A stretch of 64,000 nucleotides of DNA from NCBI GenBank assembly GCA_015075745.1, contig JABTTW010000001.1:2728001-2792000 (forward strand). Reading direction: 5' to 3'. Both the position numbers and the translations under genes were made by a program. Below the pieces are notes generated by a model. The model made no database searches and was not told the origin of the DNA. It worked only from the letters and a program-made list of their open reading frames with translations. Below, in pieces: positions 26,147 to 35,408 of this stretch (positions are counted from its first letter, which is position 1; every line of letters begins with the position of its first letter). This DNA comes from Planctomycetia bacterium (GTDB lineage Bacteria > Planctomycetota > Phycisphaerae > UBA1845 > UTPLA1).

Positions 26147-29100
26147 CTAGGCCTTTGACTCGGCCAGCTCGGCGCCGACTTCGCGGAGGAGGCCGGGGGG
26201 GGCTTCCATTGCTTTCTTGCATTTCGGATAGCCGCTGCATCCCAGGAAGCGGCCGGTGCGGCCCATTCGCAGGAGCATCTTCTTCCCGCAATCGGGGCAG
26301 GTGACGTCCGTCTCGATGGGCTTGGCGCGTTCCGGTTGAGGCGAATCGGCTTCGGCCTTCTTCTTTGCTTCACCGCGCAGATTTGAGACTGCCCGACACT
26401 TGCCGCATGAGAAGAAGGGCCCGAAGCGGCCCTGGCGCAGGGTCATTTCGCCGCCGCATTCAAAGCACTTGAGCCCCGATTCCGGCCATGTCTCCACGAC
26501 CGGTCTGCCGGTGAGCGTCCATGCGAATCCCTTCGGCGGGGGCCCCAGGGCGGCGATCTCTTCCTTGGTCAGGCGTTTTACTTTGCCCTTGGCGGTTTTC
26601 GCGCGACTCGTCCGGCCGTTTCCGGCGGCGGTCTCGGGCGGGGCCTCGGGAATCTCGCCGGCGGCCTCCTTGCGCTTCAGTTCGTCCAGCTTCTCCATCG
26701 CCATGGCGTTGCGGCATCGCGGAAACCCGACACAGGAAAGGAACGGCCCGCGACGGCTCTTGCGGATCACCATTTCCCGGCCGCACTTGTCGCATCGGGC
26801 ACCGGCCGATTCCGGCTTCGGCTTCTCGACGAACACGCCTTCGGGCATGGGGCTCGTCGCCTTGCACTCCGGATACTTCGTGCATCCCAGGAATGACTTG
26901 CCCCGGGCCCACTTCACCGCCATCGGGCCGTTGCATTCGGGGCATTTTTCCTTGATGTCCTCGGCGCTGACCTTCTTGAGTGCCACGCCGGCGTCATCGC
27001 ACGGCTTCGTATTCGTGCAGTCGGGATAGCCGGTGCATCCCAGGAAGAGGCCGGACTTGCTTTTGCGAACCATCATCGGCTTGCCGCACTTCTCGCACGG
27101 CTCGGTGCCCATGATCGGCTCGATCGGCTTGCCGTCGCGATCGACGTTGCGAGCTTCCTTGCATTCAGGGTACCCCGTGCAGGCCAGGAAACGCCCGTTC
27201 TTGCCCAGCCGGTAGACCATCGGCTTGCCGCAGGTGCTGCAGACATATTCGCTCGGCTCTGCCCGGACGGCGTCCATCTCGTCGTGCGCCTTGGCGAGCG
27301 CTTCTTTGAAGGGGTCGTAGAATTCGTGCAGGACGTCGTGCCACTCCATCTGCTTGTCTTCGATCTTGTCGAGATCGGTCTCGATGTCGCTGGTGAAGCG
27401 GATGTCCATGATCTTGGGGAAGTGGGCGCAGAGCTTCTCGGTGACGATGTCGCCGCGCGGCGTGGGGTAGAACTTGCGATCCTCCTGCTCCACGTATCCG
27501 CGATCCTGAATCGTCTTGATGATCGCCGCGTAAGTGCTCGGCCTGCCGATGCCTTCGGACTCGAGCGTTTTGACCAGCGATGCTTCGGTGAATCGCGGCG
27601 GTGGGGCGGTGAACTTCTGCTTGGGTTCGATCGCAATCGGGTTAACCGCCTGGCCCTCCTTGAGAGCGGGCAATAGCTGGTCATCGCTGCTCTTGGGCAC
27701 GCCGACCACTTTGTAGAAGCCGTCAAAGGCGAGGACGCGGCCGCTGGCCTTGAAGACGGCCTCGCCCTTGTCGGTCTTTGCGCTGATCAGCACATTGGTC
27801 GAATCCCACTCGGCGGGGGTCATCTGGCAGGCGACGAATCGATTCCAGATCAGCGTGTAGAGCTTGTGCTGCTCGGGCGTCATGTGGCCGCGCATGGCGT
27901 CGGGGGTGCGTGTCACGTCGGTCGGGCGAATGGCTTCGTGGGCTTCCTGCGCCGACTTGCCGCTGGCATAACGATTGGGCTGTTCCGGTAGATACTTGTC
28001 GCCGAACTTGCTGCCGACAAAGTCGCGAACGGTGTGCACCGACTCGGCCGAGAGATTGGTCGAATCGGTTCGCATGTAGGTAATCAGACCGACGTTGCCT
28101 TCGCCGGTCTTGATGTCGATGCCTTCGTAGAGCGCCTGCGCCACCTTCATCGTCCGGCTGGTTGCGAAATGAAGCTGGTTGGCGGCGGCCTGCTGGAGGC
28201 TGGCCGTCGTGTAGGGCGCCGGCGGTTTGGTGCGCGTCCGCTTGGTTTCGATCGACTTCACGGAGAATGCCGGCGCGCTGGCCTGGCGGATCTCTCCGAG
28301 CATCTCGATCTGCTTGAGCCCCAGGTGGGTGTATTGCTCCCAGACGTCTTCAATTACGCGCTCGACGTGAAAGCCCATCGCCTCGGCGATCGGCCGCACT
28401 TCATTGATGGCGCTGGCGAACGATTTCTGGCCCTTCGATCCTTCAAGCCGGCCTTCAGCCTTGAACGGCGAGCCGGAGACCTCGACCAATTCCGCGCCGA
28501 AGCAACCTCGCTCGCCCAGCCAGGCCATACGATCCTTCTGCGTGGGCGGCTCTGAGCCCTTCGCGGTTGGTCGGATGAACGCCTGCCAATCCTTACCCAG
28601 TGAAGCGGCGTTCTTGGCATCGGTGGCGAACACGCCGTCGATGGCCCAGTATTCCTGCGGCTCGAATGCCTTGATGTCTTGTTCGCGATCGACGATCAGC
28701 CGCACCGTGACCGACTGAACCCGTCCGGCCGAGAGGCCCTTGGCGACCTTCTTCCACAGAAGCGGTGAAAGTTCGTACCCGACGACCCGGTCAAGAATGC
28801 GCCTTGCCTGCTGGGCATCGACCTTGGCGATGTCGATGTCGTGCGGCTTGGAGAACGCCTCCTTGATGGCGCCCTTCGTAATCTCATTGAAGATGACGCG
28901 CTTGATTTTTCTGGCCGGGAGGTCGAGGGCCTGGGCAAGGTGCCACGCGATCGCTTCCCCTTCCCGGTCGAGGTCGGTCGCGAGATAGACGATGTCCGCG
29001 TCCTTCGAGAGCTGCAGAAGCTCGTTGATCGTTTTCTGGTGGCTGGGGAGGATTTCGTACACCGGCTCGAAGTTTCGGCCCGGGTCCACCCCGTATTGAT

Positions 29101-29287
29101 GCGGCGGGAGGTCGCGGACGTGCCCCTTTGAGGCTCGAACGACGTAATCCTTCCCCAGATACTTATTGATGGTCTTGGCCTTGGCGGGCGACTCAACAAT
29201 CACGAGTGATTTTCCGCGAGGCTCGCTGCCTGCCTCATCCGACGGATCACTCTTCTTTGTAGACTTTTTGGTAGCCTTCTTGGCCAT
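26147..29287 (-). CDS. topA: DNA topoisomerase I, with six zinc-ribbon repeats
   Basis: A 1046-residue type IA topoisomerase that relaxes negative supercoils. A Lys-rich tail (1-25) precedes the Toprim domain (SLVIVESPAKAKTINKYLG, ATDLDREGEAIAWHL). The catalytic tyrosine is Y404 in LITYMRTDSTNL. The C-terminus has an unusually long series of topo-type C4 ribbons, six in all: CSTCGKPM...CTGYPEC, CEKCGKPM...CTGYPDC, CPECNGPM...CTKYPEC, CDKCGREM...CVGFPRC, CFECGGEM...CGKC and CPDCGKKM...CSGYPKC. E. coli has three. Between ribbons 4 and 5 lies a low-complexity linker. All cysteines needed for zinc appear present; the fifth ribbon has the altered end SCGKCRA. Confidence 0.97.
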   Translation of the reverse strand: MAKKATKKSTKKSDPSDEAGSEPRGKSLVIVESPAKAKTINKYLGKDYVVRASKGHVRDLPPHQYGVDPGRNFEPVYEILPSHQKTINELLQLSKDADIVYLATDLDREGEAIAWHLAQALDLPARKIKRVIFNEITKGAIKEAFSKPHDIDIAKVDAQQARRILDRVVGYELSPLLWKKVAKGLSAGRVQSVTVRLIVDREQDIKAFEPQEYWAIDGVFATDAKNAASLGKDWQAFIRPTAKGSEPPTQKDRMAWLGERGCFGAELVEVSGSPFKAEGRLEGSKGQKSFASAINEVRPIAEAMGFHVERVIEDVWEQYTHLGLKQIEMLGEIRQASAPAFSVKSIETKRTRTKPPAPYTTASLQQAAANQLHFATSRTMKVAQALYEGIDIKTGEGNVGLITYMRTDSTNLSAESVHTVRDFVGSKFGDKYLPEQPNRYASGKSAQEAHEAIRPTDVTRTPDAMRGHMTPEQHKLYTLIWNRFVACQMTPAEWDSTNVLISAKTDKGEAVFKASGRVLAFDGFYKVVGVPKSSDDQLLPALKEGQAVNPIAIEPKQKFTAPPPRFTEASLVKTLESEGIGRPSTYAAIIKTIQDRGYVEQEDRKFYPTPRGDIVTEKLCAHFPKIMDIRFTSDIETDLDKIEDKQMEWHDVLHEFYDPFKEALAKAHDEMDAVRAEPSEYVCSTCGKPMVYRLGKNGRFLACTGYPECKEARNVDRDGKPIEPIMGTEPCEKCGKPMMVRKSKSGLFLGCTGYPDCTNTKPCDDAGVALKKVSAEDIKEKCPECNGPMAVKWARGKSFLGCTKYPECKATSPMPEGVFVEKPKPESAGARCDKCGREMVIRKSRRGPFLSCVGFPRCRNAMAMEKLDELKRKEAAGEIPEAPPETAAGNGRTSRAKTAKGKVKRLTKEEIAALGPPPKGFAWTLTGRPVVETWPESGLKCFECGGEMTLRQGRFGPFFSCGKCRAVSNLRGEAKKKAEADSPQPERAKPIETDVTCPDCGKKMLLRMGRTGRFLGCSGYPKCKKAMEAPPGLLREVGAELAESKA

Positions 29288-30077
29288 GAATTACCTAACT
29301 TTCGATCTGTCCAAACATTAGAACTCGATCGACGCCCGGCCCGGATGGTTCCGGCGTCGCCGATGCGGGCTATATCGGCCGCAGGGGGCGGTCACTCTCC
29401 GACTAATCAAGCCTCCCGGTACCGGAATACCGAGCCCCCGAAGCGTCGGGAACCTAGCACTCCTTTGTCCTGCTTGTCAAATCACAGCCCCCTAGAAAGC
29501 CCCAATTGGCCCTTCGGGCCAAGATTATGGAGATTCAGGACTCGACCGGGGACAACAGACGGCTTGGTTCCCGCCAAGCCATCCGTCCACCGTTTTCCAG
29601 GAGAGGCGAATTCGCACTAAAACGTTCGCTGCGCACCACTTGCGCGATGCCGATTGCTCAAATGCGCCGCGAGCCGTGGCTCGATCGTTCTCCGTGGGCG
29701 CCGAGAGCCGTCATTTCAATACTGAGAATCGATGGGGCACGCACCCTGATTTCGCCATGGCGAATATCAGGCAACATACGCTGCTGGCGCTCGTGAAAAG
29801 GCCGCCGATAGCTACTCAATTCGATGTAGCGAGACACGCTCGCCCAATAGGGAAGGTGAGTTTCTGCCCTTTTTTTCGTTATCATCCTTGTCGGGTGGAA
29901 CCCTCGGGCATGTCGTCCGTAAGAGGATGGGCGAGCGAGCTTCACTTGTCGGGAGGTTTTTTTTTCAATCGTTTGGCAGCCCCGAACGACCGTCGTGCTT
30001 CATATGTTTGCATCGTACTTCGATCCGGCTGATCAGAATTACCCGCTAATAACCGTCTGCTTTCCAAGGAGTTCTCT
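29288..30077. other. Long intergenic region between topA and the metalloprotease gene
   Basis: About 790 bp, divergent between topA (-) and the protease (+). I see no gene. A hairpin, TTGGCCC/GGGCCAA around TTC, sits at 29506-29522 without a T tract, so it is not a normal terminator. The last stretch, TTTCCAAGGAGTTCTCT, is the protease ribosome site. Confidence 0.55.
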
Positions 30078-32885
30078 ATGAACAGCAAGTTACTCGCCTC
30101 ATTCCTGGTCGTCGTTTTGACCGGTGCGGTGCAGGCTCAAATGGACGCCCGTCCGATGCCGCCCAAGGATGCCAAGCCGCCCGCCTCGGCCGGACCGGAC
30201 AAGGAGAAGCCAGAGTTCCCGCCCTTCGATGAAGCAATGAAGGACTACGAAGAAGTGCCGACCGCCGAGTCGCCGTTCTTCCCGCTCTGGTACAACAAGA
30301 AGACCGACTCGCTCCGGGCACAGATTCCCGCAAGCATGATCGGTCAGCAGTTCCTCATCGCCACCAGCATGGCGGGCGGTCCGGTCGCGACAGGCTTCCA
30401 GATCGACCATTTCCTTGCCTACTTCGATCGCATGGACAAGAACCTCGTCCTTATGCGGGTTGATCCTCGGTATGTCGAGGGCGAAGGCGATCAGCCGCTC
30501 TCCGACGTCATCAAGCGCAGCTACGGCGGCGACGACATTCTCAAGTCCATCTCCATCCTCACGATGAAGGGCTCGGACCCGATCATCGACCTGGATTCAT
30601 TGTTCAAAGGCGACTTCTCCGGCATCGGACGCTGGGGCATGGGACAGGTCAATCCGCAGCTTTCCAAGTGGGCCAAGTACAAGACATTCCCGCAAAACGT
30701 CGAATTGACGGCTGACCTCGCCCTGATGAGCAACGGTTCCGGACGACGTACCTTGTTCCATTACAGCCTCTCCAAGATTCCCGAGTCCTCCAAGGGTTAC
30801 AAGCCCCGGCTCGCCGACGATCGCGTCGGTTACTTCATGACCGTGCGCAAGGACTGGACGAAGGAGCACAACGCCAAGACGCTTTTCGATCGCTACATCA
30901 ATCGATGGAGGCTCGAAAAGCGCGACCCCTCCGCCAAGCTCAGCGCCCCCAAGGAGCCCATCAAGTGGTACATCGAAAAAACGGTGCCGCTCAAGTACCG
31001 CCGCTGGGTCAAGGAGGGAATCCTCGAATGGAACAAGGCCTACGAGAAGTGCGGCTTCCTCGATGCCGTCGAGGTTAAGCAGCAGGAAGACTACGACCCC
31101 GAGACAAAGGACCTCGATCCCGAAGACGTTCGCTACAACTTCTTCCGCTGGATCGTCACGGGTCGTGGTTTCGCGATGGGCCCTTCGCGCGATCATCCGC
31201 TCACCGGCCAGATCTTCGATGCCGACATCGTTTTTGACGATGCGATGGTTCGTTTTTACGAAATGGACTATGCCAACATGACCGGCAATGACGAGGCCTG
31301 GCGTCCCTACGAGCCTATTGCCGAGGACTTTTTCCGAACACATCCGGAGTGGTCCTTCAGGTCGCCCTTTCAGAACCTTCTGCCCAATGTCCGCCTCAAA
31401 AACGATCCGGAGGCCGAATTCCGTGCGAACCTGATGAAGCACATGCAGCGCCGCGGTCGCCCCATCTGCGAATGCGCCGCCGGCATGGCTCACCAGATGC
31501 AGTTTGCCGGCATTGCCCTGGAAGGTCAGGGACTGGGCCGCAGCAACGAAGATTTCATGGGACAGGTCATCAAGGAAGTGGTGATGCACGAAGTCGGCCA
31601 CTGCCTCGGCCTGCGTCACAACTTCAAGGCCAGTACCTGGCTTCCCATGGAGGAAATCGAGGCCCACAACGAGGCCGGCGAGGCCAACGTCGGGTCCGTC
31701 ATGGACTACAACCCCTCGATTGTCGTCGCCCGTGACAAGAAGCAGGGCTCATTCACCACCCGCTCCATCGGCCCCTACGACTATTGGGCCATTGAGTACG
31801 GCTACCGCCCCGTCGGCGAGCCCTACAAGAGTGAAGAAGATCTGCTCAAGAAGGTCGCGTCCCGTGTGGCCGAGGCGGGCCTCGACTACAGCACAGATGA
31901 AGACACCATGTGGGTCATTTCTCCTGACCCGCTTTCCAACCGCTTCGACATGGGCCGCGACGTTAAGAAGTTTGCCGAGTTCCAGATCGACGTCGCTGAA
32001 TCGCTCCTCAAGGACATCAGCGAATGGGCGGTCAAGGACGGCGAGTCCTACAACCGACTTCGCCGTGCATTCGGCAGGCTCCTCTTCGAGCGCGGAAGCG
32101 CCTGTGAGTACGTCGCCCGGTTCGTCGGCGGCGTCATCGTGAATCGCGACCACCGCGGGGATGAGGACGGCCGCACTCCCTTGAAGGTCGTCGATGCCAA
32201 GACGCAGCGGGAGTCGCTGGAATTCTGCTGCAAGAACGTCTTTGCCGAGGATGCATTCCAGATCAGCCCCAAGCTCCTCGCCCTCCTGGCGCCCGGCCGC
32301 CATTGGCACTGGGACAGCGACGAATTCTCGCTCCGCGTGGAATTCAACATCCACGATTTCGTGGCCCAGAGTCAGTTCGGCGTCCTCTTCAACCTCATGA
32401 ATCCGTTCACCATCGGTCGCATCCACGACAACCAGCTCAAGTTCCAGGAGGACGACGAAGTCTACACCCTGGCCGGTCACATGACCTCCCTGAGCGATTC
32501 CATCTGGTCGGAGCTTCAGGAAAAGTCCCGAAAGGGCACCGACGAGAAGCCCATGATCTCCAGCTTCCGCCGAAACCTTCAGCGGATGCACGCCGGGATG
32601 CTGATCAACCTGATCCTCAGCGAGCCGGGCGCCATCGTCCCGGCAGACGCAAATGCCATTGCCCGGCTCTGCGCCAAGCGGCTTTCTGATCGGATCGCCA
32701 AGTGCCTCAAATCGGGTGATGCCGACCTCGCCACCGAGGCCCATTTGTGCGACGTGCAGAAACAGCTCGACAAGGTGCTGGACGCCCAGTACTCGATCGG
32801 CGTCTTTTCGGGCGGCGGAGGGTTGTTCTTCCTGGGTAGGACCACCGATGACGCAAAGCCCGTAACTATCTTGCCCAGCCGTTGA
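30078..32885 (+). CDS. Secreted zinc metalloprotease (metzincin-like, DUF5117/DUF4953 type)
   Basis: A 935-residue exported protease. The signal peptide is MNSKLLASFLVVVLTGAVQA. A Pro/Lys-rich stretch is followed by an N-terminal domain with FLIATSMAGG and LVLMRVDPRYVEGEG (DUF5117-like), then PIKWYIEKTVPLKYRRWVKE. The active site is the metzincin motif HEVGHCLGLRH (H504, E505, H508, H514), with a Met-turn GSVMDYNPS about 30 residues later. The C-terminal part (SFTTRSIGPYDYWAIEYGY onwards) resembles the DUF4953 region. This family is common in Planctomycetes and Bacteroidetes; its substrates are not known. AAGGAG lies 6 nt before the ATG, and a strong terminator follows. It forms its own transcription unit. 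Confidence 0.9.
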   Translation: MNSKLLASFLVVVLTGAVQAQMDARPMPPKDAKPPASAGPDKEKPEFPPFDEAMKDYEEVPTAESPFFPLWYNKKTDSLRAQIPASMIGQQFLIATSMAGGPVATGFQIDHFLAYFDRMDKNLVLMRVDPRYVEGEGDQPLSDVIKRSYGGDDILKSISILTMKGSDPIIDLDSLFKGDFSGIGRWGMGQVNPQLSKWAKYKTFPQNVELTADLALMSNGSGRRTLFHYSLSKIPESSKGYKPRLADDRVGYFMTVRKDWTKEHNAKTLFDRYINRWRLEKRDPSAKLSAPKEPIKWYIEKTVPLKYRRWVKEGILEWNKAYEKCGFLDAVEVKQQEDYDPETKDLDPEDVRYNFFRWIVTGRGFAMGPSRDHPLTGQIFDADIVFDDAMVRFYEMDYANMTGNDEAWRPYEPIAEDFFRTHPEWSFRSPFQNLLPNVRLKNDPEAEFRANLMKHMQRRGRPICECAAGMAHQMQFAGIALEGQGLGRSNEDFMGQVIKEVVMHEVGHCLGLRHNFKASTWLPMEEIEAHNEAGEANVGSVMDYNPSIVVARDKKQGSFTTRSIGPYDYWAIEYGYRPVGEPYKSEEDLLKKVASRVAEAGLDYSTDEDTMWVISPDPLSNRFDMGRDVKKFAEFQIDVAESLLKDISEWAVKDGESYNRLRRAFGRLLFERGSACEYVARFVGGVIVNRDHRGDEDGRTPLKVVDAKTQRESLEFCCKNVFAEDAFQISPKLLALLAPGRHWHWDSDEFSLRVEFNIHDFVAQSQFGVLFNLMNPFTIGRIHDNQLKFQEDDEVYTLAGHMTSLSDSIWSELQEKSRKGTDEKPMISSFRRNLQRMHAGMLINLILSEPGAIVPADANAIARLCAKRLSDRIAKCLKSGDADLATEAHLCDVQKQLDKVLDAQYSIGVFSGGGGLFFLGRTTDDAKPVTILPSR

Positions 32886-32960
32886 TAGAGTCTTTCGCGG
32901 GGGTGGCGGACCCGCCCCGGCGCGACCCTTTATCCGCCTGCCGGACTCCGGCAGCAAATG

Positions 32961-32993
32961 CCCCGAACCCCTCTGGGTTCGGGGCTTTTTTTT
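32961..32993 (+). terminator. Intrinsic terminator of the metalloprotease gene
   Basis: CCCCGAACCC paired with GGGTTCGGGG (10-bp stem, 4-nt loop CTCT), followed by C and eight T. It is a textbook Rho-independent terminator. Confidence 0.95.
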
Positions 32994-33031
32994 GTGCTGT
33001 GAAAAACTTAAATTCACCGCCGAACAAACGC

Positions 33032-33059
33032 TTGACATCGCAGCCGAGAAGATTAGAGA
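33032..33059 (+). promoter_or_regulatory. Possible promoter of the acidic-protein gene
   Basis: A perfect -35 TTGACA (33032-33037) is followed after 16 nt by TAGAGA (33054-33059), a weak -10. It lies just past the terminator and upstream of two palindromes. Confidence 0.4.
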
Positions 33060-33070
33060 ATTGCGCTTTG

Positions 33071-33093
33071 ACCGGACGATTGAATCATCCGGT
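33071..33093. promoter_or_regulatory. Operator-like palindrome upstream of the acidic-protein gene
   Basis: ACCGGACGATT and AATCATCCGGT form 11-bp arms with one mismatch around a single G. The site is just downstream of the predicted -10 element, so a dimeric repressor here would block transcription. Function is inferred. Confidence 0.4.
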
Positions 33094-33113
33094 AGCGGTC
33101 GTTTTTGAAAGCG

Positions 33114-33131
33114 TGGAAGATTCATCTTCCA
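33114..33131. promoter_or_regulatory. Second palindrome in the same leader
   Basis: TGGAAGAT and ATCTTCCA are perfect 8-bp arms around TC, about 105 nt before the start of the acidic protein. It could be an RNA hairpin or a second operator. Confidence 0.35.
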
Positions 33132-33235
33132 GGACATGAGACTTCACCGCACGCCGGCAGGGCGTGCATCACGCGGTGCCGCAACCGCGAACACATTATT
33201 CAGCGGCGATTTTTCTCCTTCAGGAGTAGACACTG

Positions 33236-33652
33236 ATGACACACAACGAAAACACAACAGCCGACTCCATGAATCTCACCGACCACGAAAATCTCGTTGA
33301 AGTGATGTTTGCCCGTAGTACCGCGGAGGCAAACGATTGCGTGCGGGCCCTTATTGAAAGCGACATCCCGGCGCGCATGGAAGGAAGCGGTCGCCCCGGA
33401 GCCGGCTACGGCATCGCCGTGCTCGTTCCGCCGGACCGAATGATCCTGGCCTCGGAGCTTCTTGCGGCCAAGGCCCACGACGACGAAGACGACGAGGACG
33501 AGGAGAGCGAAGACAGCACCGACGAAGAAGTGGATGACATCGACGACGACGAGTTCGACGACGATGAGGACGATCTGGACGACGACGAAGACGAAGATGA
33601 TGACGACGACGAAGATGAAGACGATGAATTCGAAGTTGGATACGACGATTAG
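33236..33652 (+). CDS. DUF2007-like domain with a polyacidic tail
   Basis: A 138-residue protein in two parts. Residues 18-78 look like a small alpha/beta domain of the DUF2007 type (NLVEVMFARSTAEANDCVRA, ESDIPARMEGSG, IAVLVPPDRMILASELL), a fold thought to bind small ligands or act in signalling. Residues 82-138 are almost wholly Asp and Glu, with a few Ser, Thr, Val and Phe. The tail is long for the size of the protein and should be disordered and metal- or polycation-binding. AGGAG lies about 9 nt before the ATG. It leads a run of five small plus-strand genes; the next encodes an Arg-rich protein. Confidence 0.75.
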   Translation: MTHNENTTADSMNLTDHENLVEVMFARSTAEANDCVRALIESDIPARMEGSGRPGAGYGIAVLVPPDRMILASELLAAKAHDDEDDEDEESEDSTDEEVDDIDDDEFDDDEDDLDDDEDEDDDDDEDEDDEFEVGYDD

Positions 33653-33769
33653 CCGATAGGTGAGGAGATGCCCTGCGGCCGCGCAATTTTTGCCGGTCGC
33701 GTTCGCCAACGGCCGGGCCGGGGCACGCATCGAACCTCGCCCAGTCAGCTCGCCGAGAGGACGTGACCT

Positions 33770-34114
33770 ATGGATACGCCCGCAGCAACCACCCCTCGGC
33801 CCAATTCTGACGCCCGCGAAAACGCTCAGGACAGACGAGCCGACAATCGACGTGAGTCCCCCGTGGACCGCCGTGCAGGCCTTGAACGCCGCCGTGGGCC
33901 GGGCAGACGCCGCTCGGATTCCCGCCGAAGCGCCGAGGAAGGCGAGCTCAATTCCGAGCAGTTTGAGTTCGTCATGGCTATGGACGAATACAAGCGGGCC
34001 AACAAGAAGCCGTTCCCCAGTTGGACCGAAGTCCTCGAAGTGCTAAAATACCTCGGATACCGGAAGGTCGCCGATGTGGGAGAGCACGTCGATCGGCCCG
34101 CCACGGAAGATTGA
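33770..34114 (+). CDS. Arg-rich small protein with a conserved C-terminal segment
   Basis: A 114-residue protein. Residues 15-54 are Arg-rich with a repeated D-R-R / R-R-x pattern (DRRADNRRESPVDRRAGLER, then RRGPGRRRSDSRRS), strongly basic and likely disordered. Residues 60-100 form a compact segment, QFEFVMAMDEYKRANKKPFP then SWTEVLEVLKYLGYRKVA, of a kind I recall from planctomycete hypothetical proteins. The basic region could bind nucleic acid or the acidic tail of the protein encoded just upstream; both ideas are inference. AGAGGA lies about 8 nt before the ATG. Confidence 0.65.
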   Translation: MDTPAATTPRPNSDARENAQDRRADNRRESPVDRRAGLERRRGPGRRRSDSRRSAEEGELNSEQFEFVMAMDEYKRANKKPFPSWTEVLEVLKYLGYRKVADVGEHVDRPATED

Positions 34115-34144
34115 CCCTCTTTCCCGATGCCGGGGGATTCAGGC

Positions 34145-34801
34145 ATGCCGACCGACAATTACGAGGTCGTCGACGTCCTCATGCTCGTGGGCAATATTGT
34201 CCCGATCGCCTTCTATTTCCTCATCCTCGGTCTCGTCAACAGCCACGCCAGACCCTGCCTCATTACCAGCCGATCCGACTTTCTTGCCCTCACCGGCGTC
34301 CTCCTGCCCGTTTTGCTCTGGCCGGTTCCGGAGTTCGTTCGATCGGGCATGTACGTCCCGCTTGCGGGCGGCATGCTCCTGGCTGCTACGGTTTTCTATT
34401 ATCTCCTTCCCAAGCGCGATGCGGGATTCGTGATTTACAACATCTCACTTCGCCAGTGTGTTCGGTTGATCGAGCAGGCCACGACGCGACTCGACCTCGC
34501 CGGACGTCGTCAGGGAAACTGCTGGATGGCCGACGACGGATCGCTGCGCATCGAGCTGCGCCCGTTCCCCTTGCTGCACAACGTCGCGTTGCACGTTGAG
34601 CCGACCGACAGCAAGAGCGAGGCCCTCGTTCCGCTGATCGGCATGGAGATCGACCGGCAACTGTCCACGGTTTCGCAGCTTCCCTCCAACATGAGCGCCG
34701 GAATGGTCCTCGCCGGCGTGACCCTGCTGCTCCTGCCGATGTGGATGGTCAGCCGCCACGTTGACGACCTCGTGGACGCGATGTTGCACCTCTTCGGCTG
34801 A
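34145..34801 (+). CDS. Membrane protein of unknown function
   Basis: A 218-residue protein with three N-terminal membrane segments (VLMLVGNIVPIAFYFLILGL; FLALTGVLLPVLLWPV; VPLAGGMLLAATVFYYLL), a soluble domain (about 100-180) with mixed strands (GNCWMADDGSLRIELRPFP), and one C-terminal membrane segment (AGMVLAGVTLLLLPMWMV). I do not recognise the family. The soluble domain lies on the same side as the loop after helix 3, probably cytoplasmic. A GGGGGAT string 7 nt upstream supports this start; an in-frame ATG six codons earlier is the alternative. It follows the Arg-rich gene by 30 nt and is probably co-transcribed. Confidence 0.7.
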   Translation: MPTDNYEVVDVLMLVGNIVPIAFYFLILGLVNSHARPCLITSRSDFLALTGVLLPVLLWPVPEFVRSGMYVPLAGGMLLAATVFYYLLPKRDAGFVIYNISLRQCVRLIEQATTRLDLAGRRQGNCWMADDGSLRIELRPFPLLHNVALHVEPTDSKSEALVPLIGMEIDRQLSTVSQLPSNMSAGMVLAGVTLLLLPMWMVSRHVDDLVDAMLHLFG

Positions 34802-34963
34802 TGCACCAAGCGCCTCCGGCGCGACTCCCATCCCCTCCGTCTCCAGCCTTGCGCGCCAGTCATTCAATCCCGTCCTTTGGTTTTGGGAATCTCCTCGTTA
34901 GAATCGCGGTTTCAGTGGGAGACGAGTTTTTCGATCCGTCTGGTGGATCGTGGAATCCGTGCC

Positions 34964-35365
34964 GTGAACCGAGCCAACTCGATCAAGCTCTCCATCACCT
35001 GCGTCCTGTTCCTGGTAGGGGGGCTCCTGGTGATGAAGTCTCTTTCCAACCCCGACGCCGAGCCGGTCGCCACAGACGCCCGGCCGGTGGACCTTATCTG
35101 CACCAAATGCGAGAAGCATTCGACGATCAGTTATGACGAATACGCCAAAGCGCCCATGAAGAGCGCCGCCGGGAACTTGGGCCGCGTCGCCGGTGCAGGT
35201 CGAACGCTGGCGGCCCAGGCTCGCCGTGCCGATTTCGTGTGCCCCGCATGTGGTGAAAAGTCGGCCCAGCCGGCAAGCAAGTGCGCCAGGCATTCGTTAT
35301 ACTATCCTCGATACACCGACACCGGCGCCAACGGACAATGCCCGCAGTGCGGCGTCGGAGGCTGA
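34964..35365 (+). CDS. Membrane-anchored zinc-ribbon protein
   Basis: A 133-residue protein from the GTG at 34964: a short basic N-terminus, one membrane helix (IKLSITCVLFLVGGLLVM) and a soluble part with four Cys/His knuckles, CTKCEKH, CPACGEKS, CARH and CPQCGVGG. These would make two zinc ribbons. A TTG start 29 codons upstream is possible but adds residues without a recognisable feature. Function unknown; its place before a pseudopilin gene and its topology would suit an envelope assembly or quality-control role, which is a guess. Confidence 0.6.
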   Translation: MNRANSIKLSITCVLFLVGGLLVMKSLSNPDAEPVATDARPVDLICTKCEKHSTISYDEYAKAPMKSAAGNLGRVAGAGRTLAAQARRADFVCPACGEKSAQPASKCARHSLYYPRYTDTGANGQCPQCGVGG

Positions 35366-35408
35366 TCGACACGTCCAGGAAGCGGCGAGCAGACAGGACA
35401 ACGGGCTC

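Noticed and set aside
29506-29522. Terminator at the TTGGCCC/GGGCCAA hairpin
   Set aside because: No run of T follows on either strand, and it lies between divergent genes.
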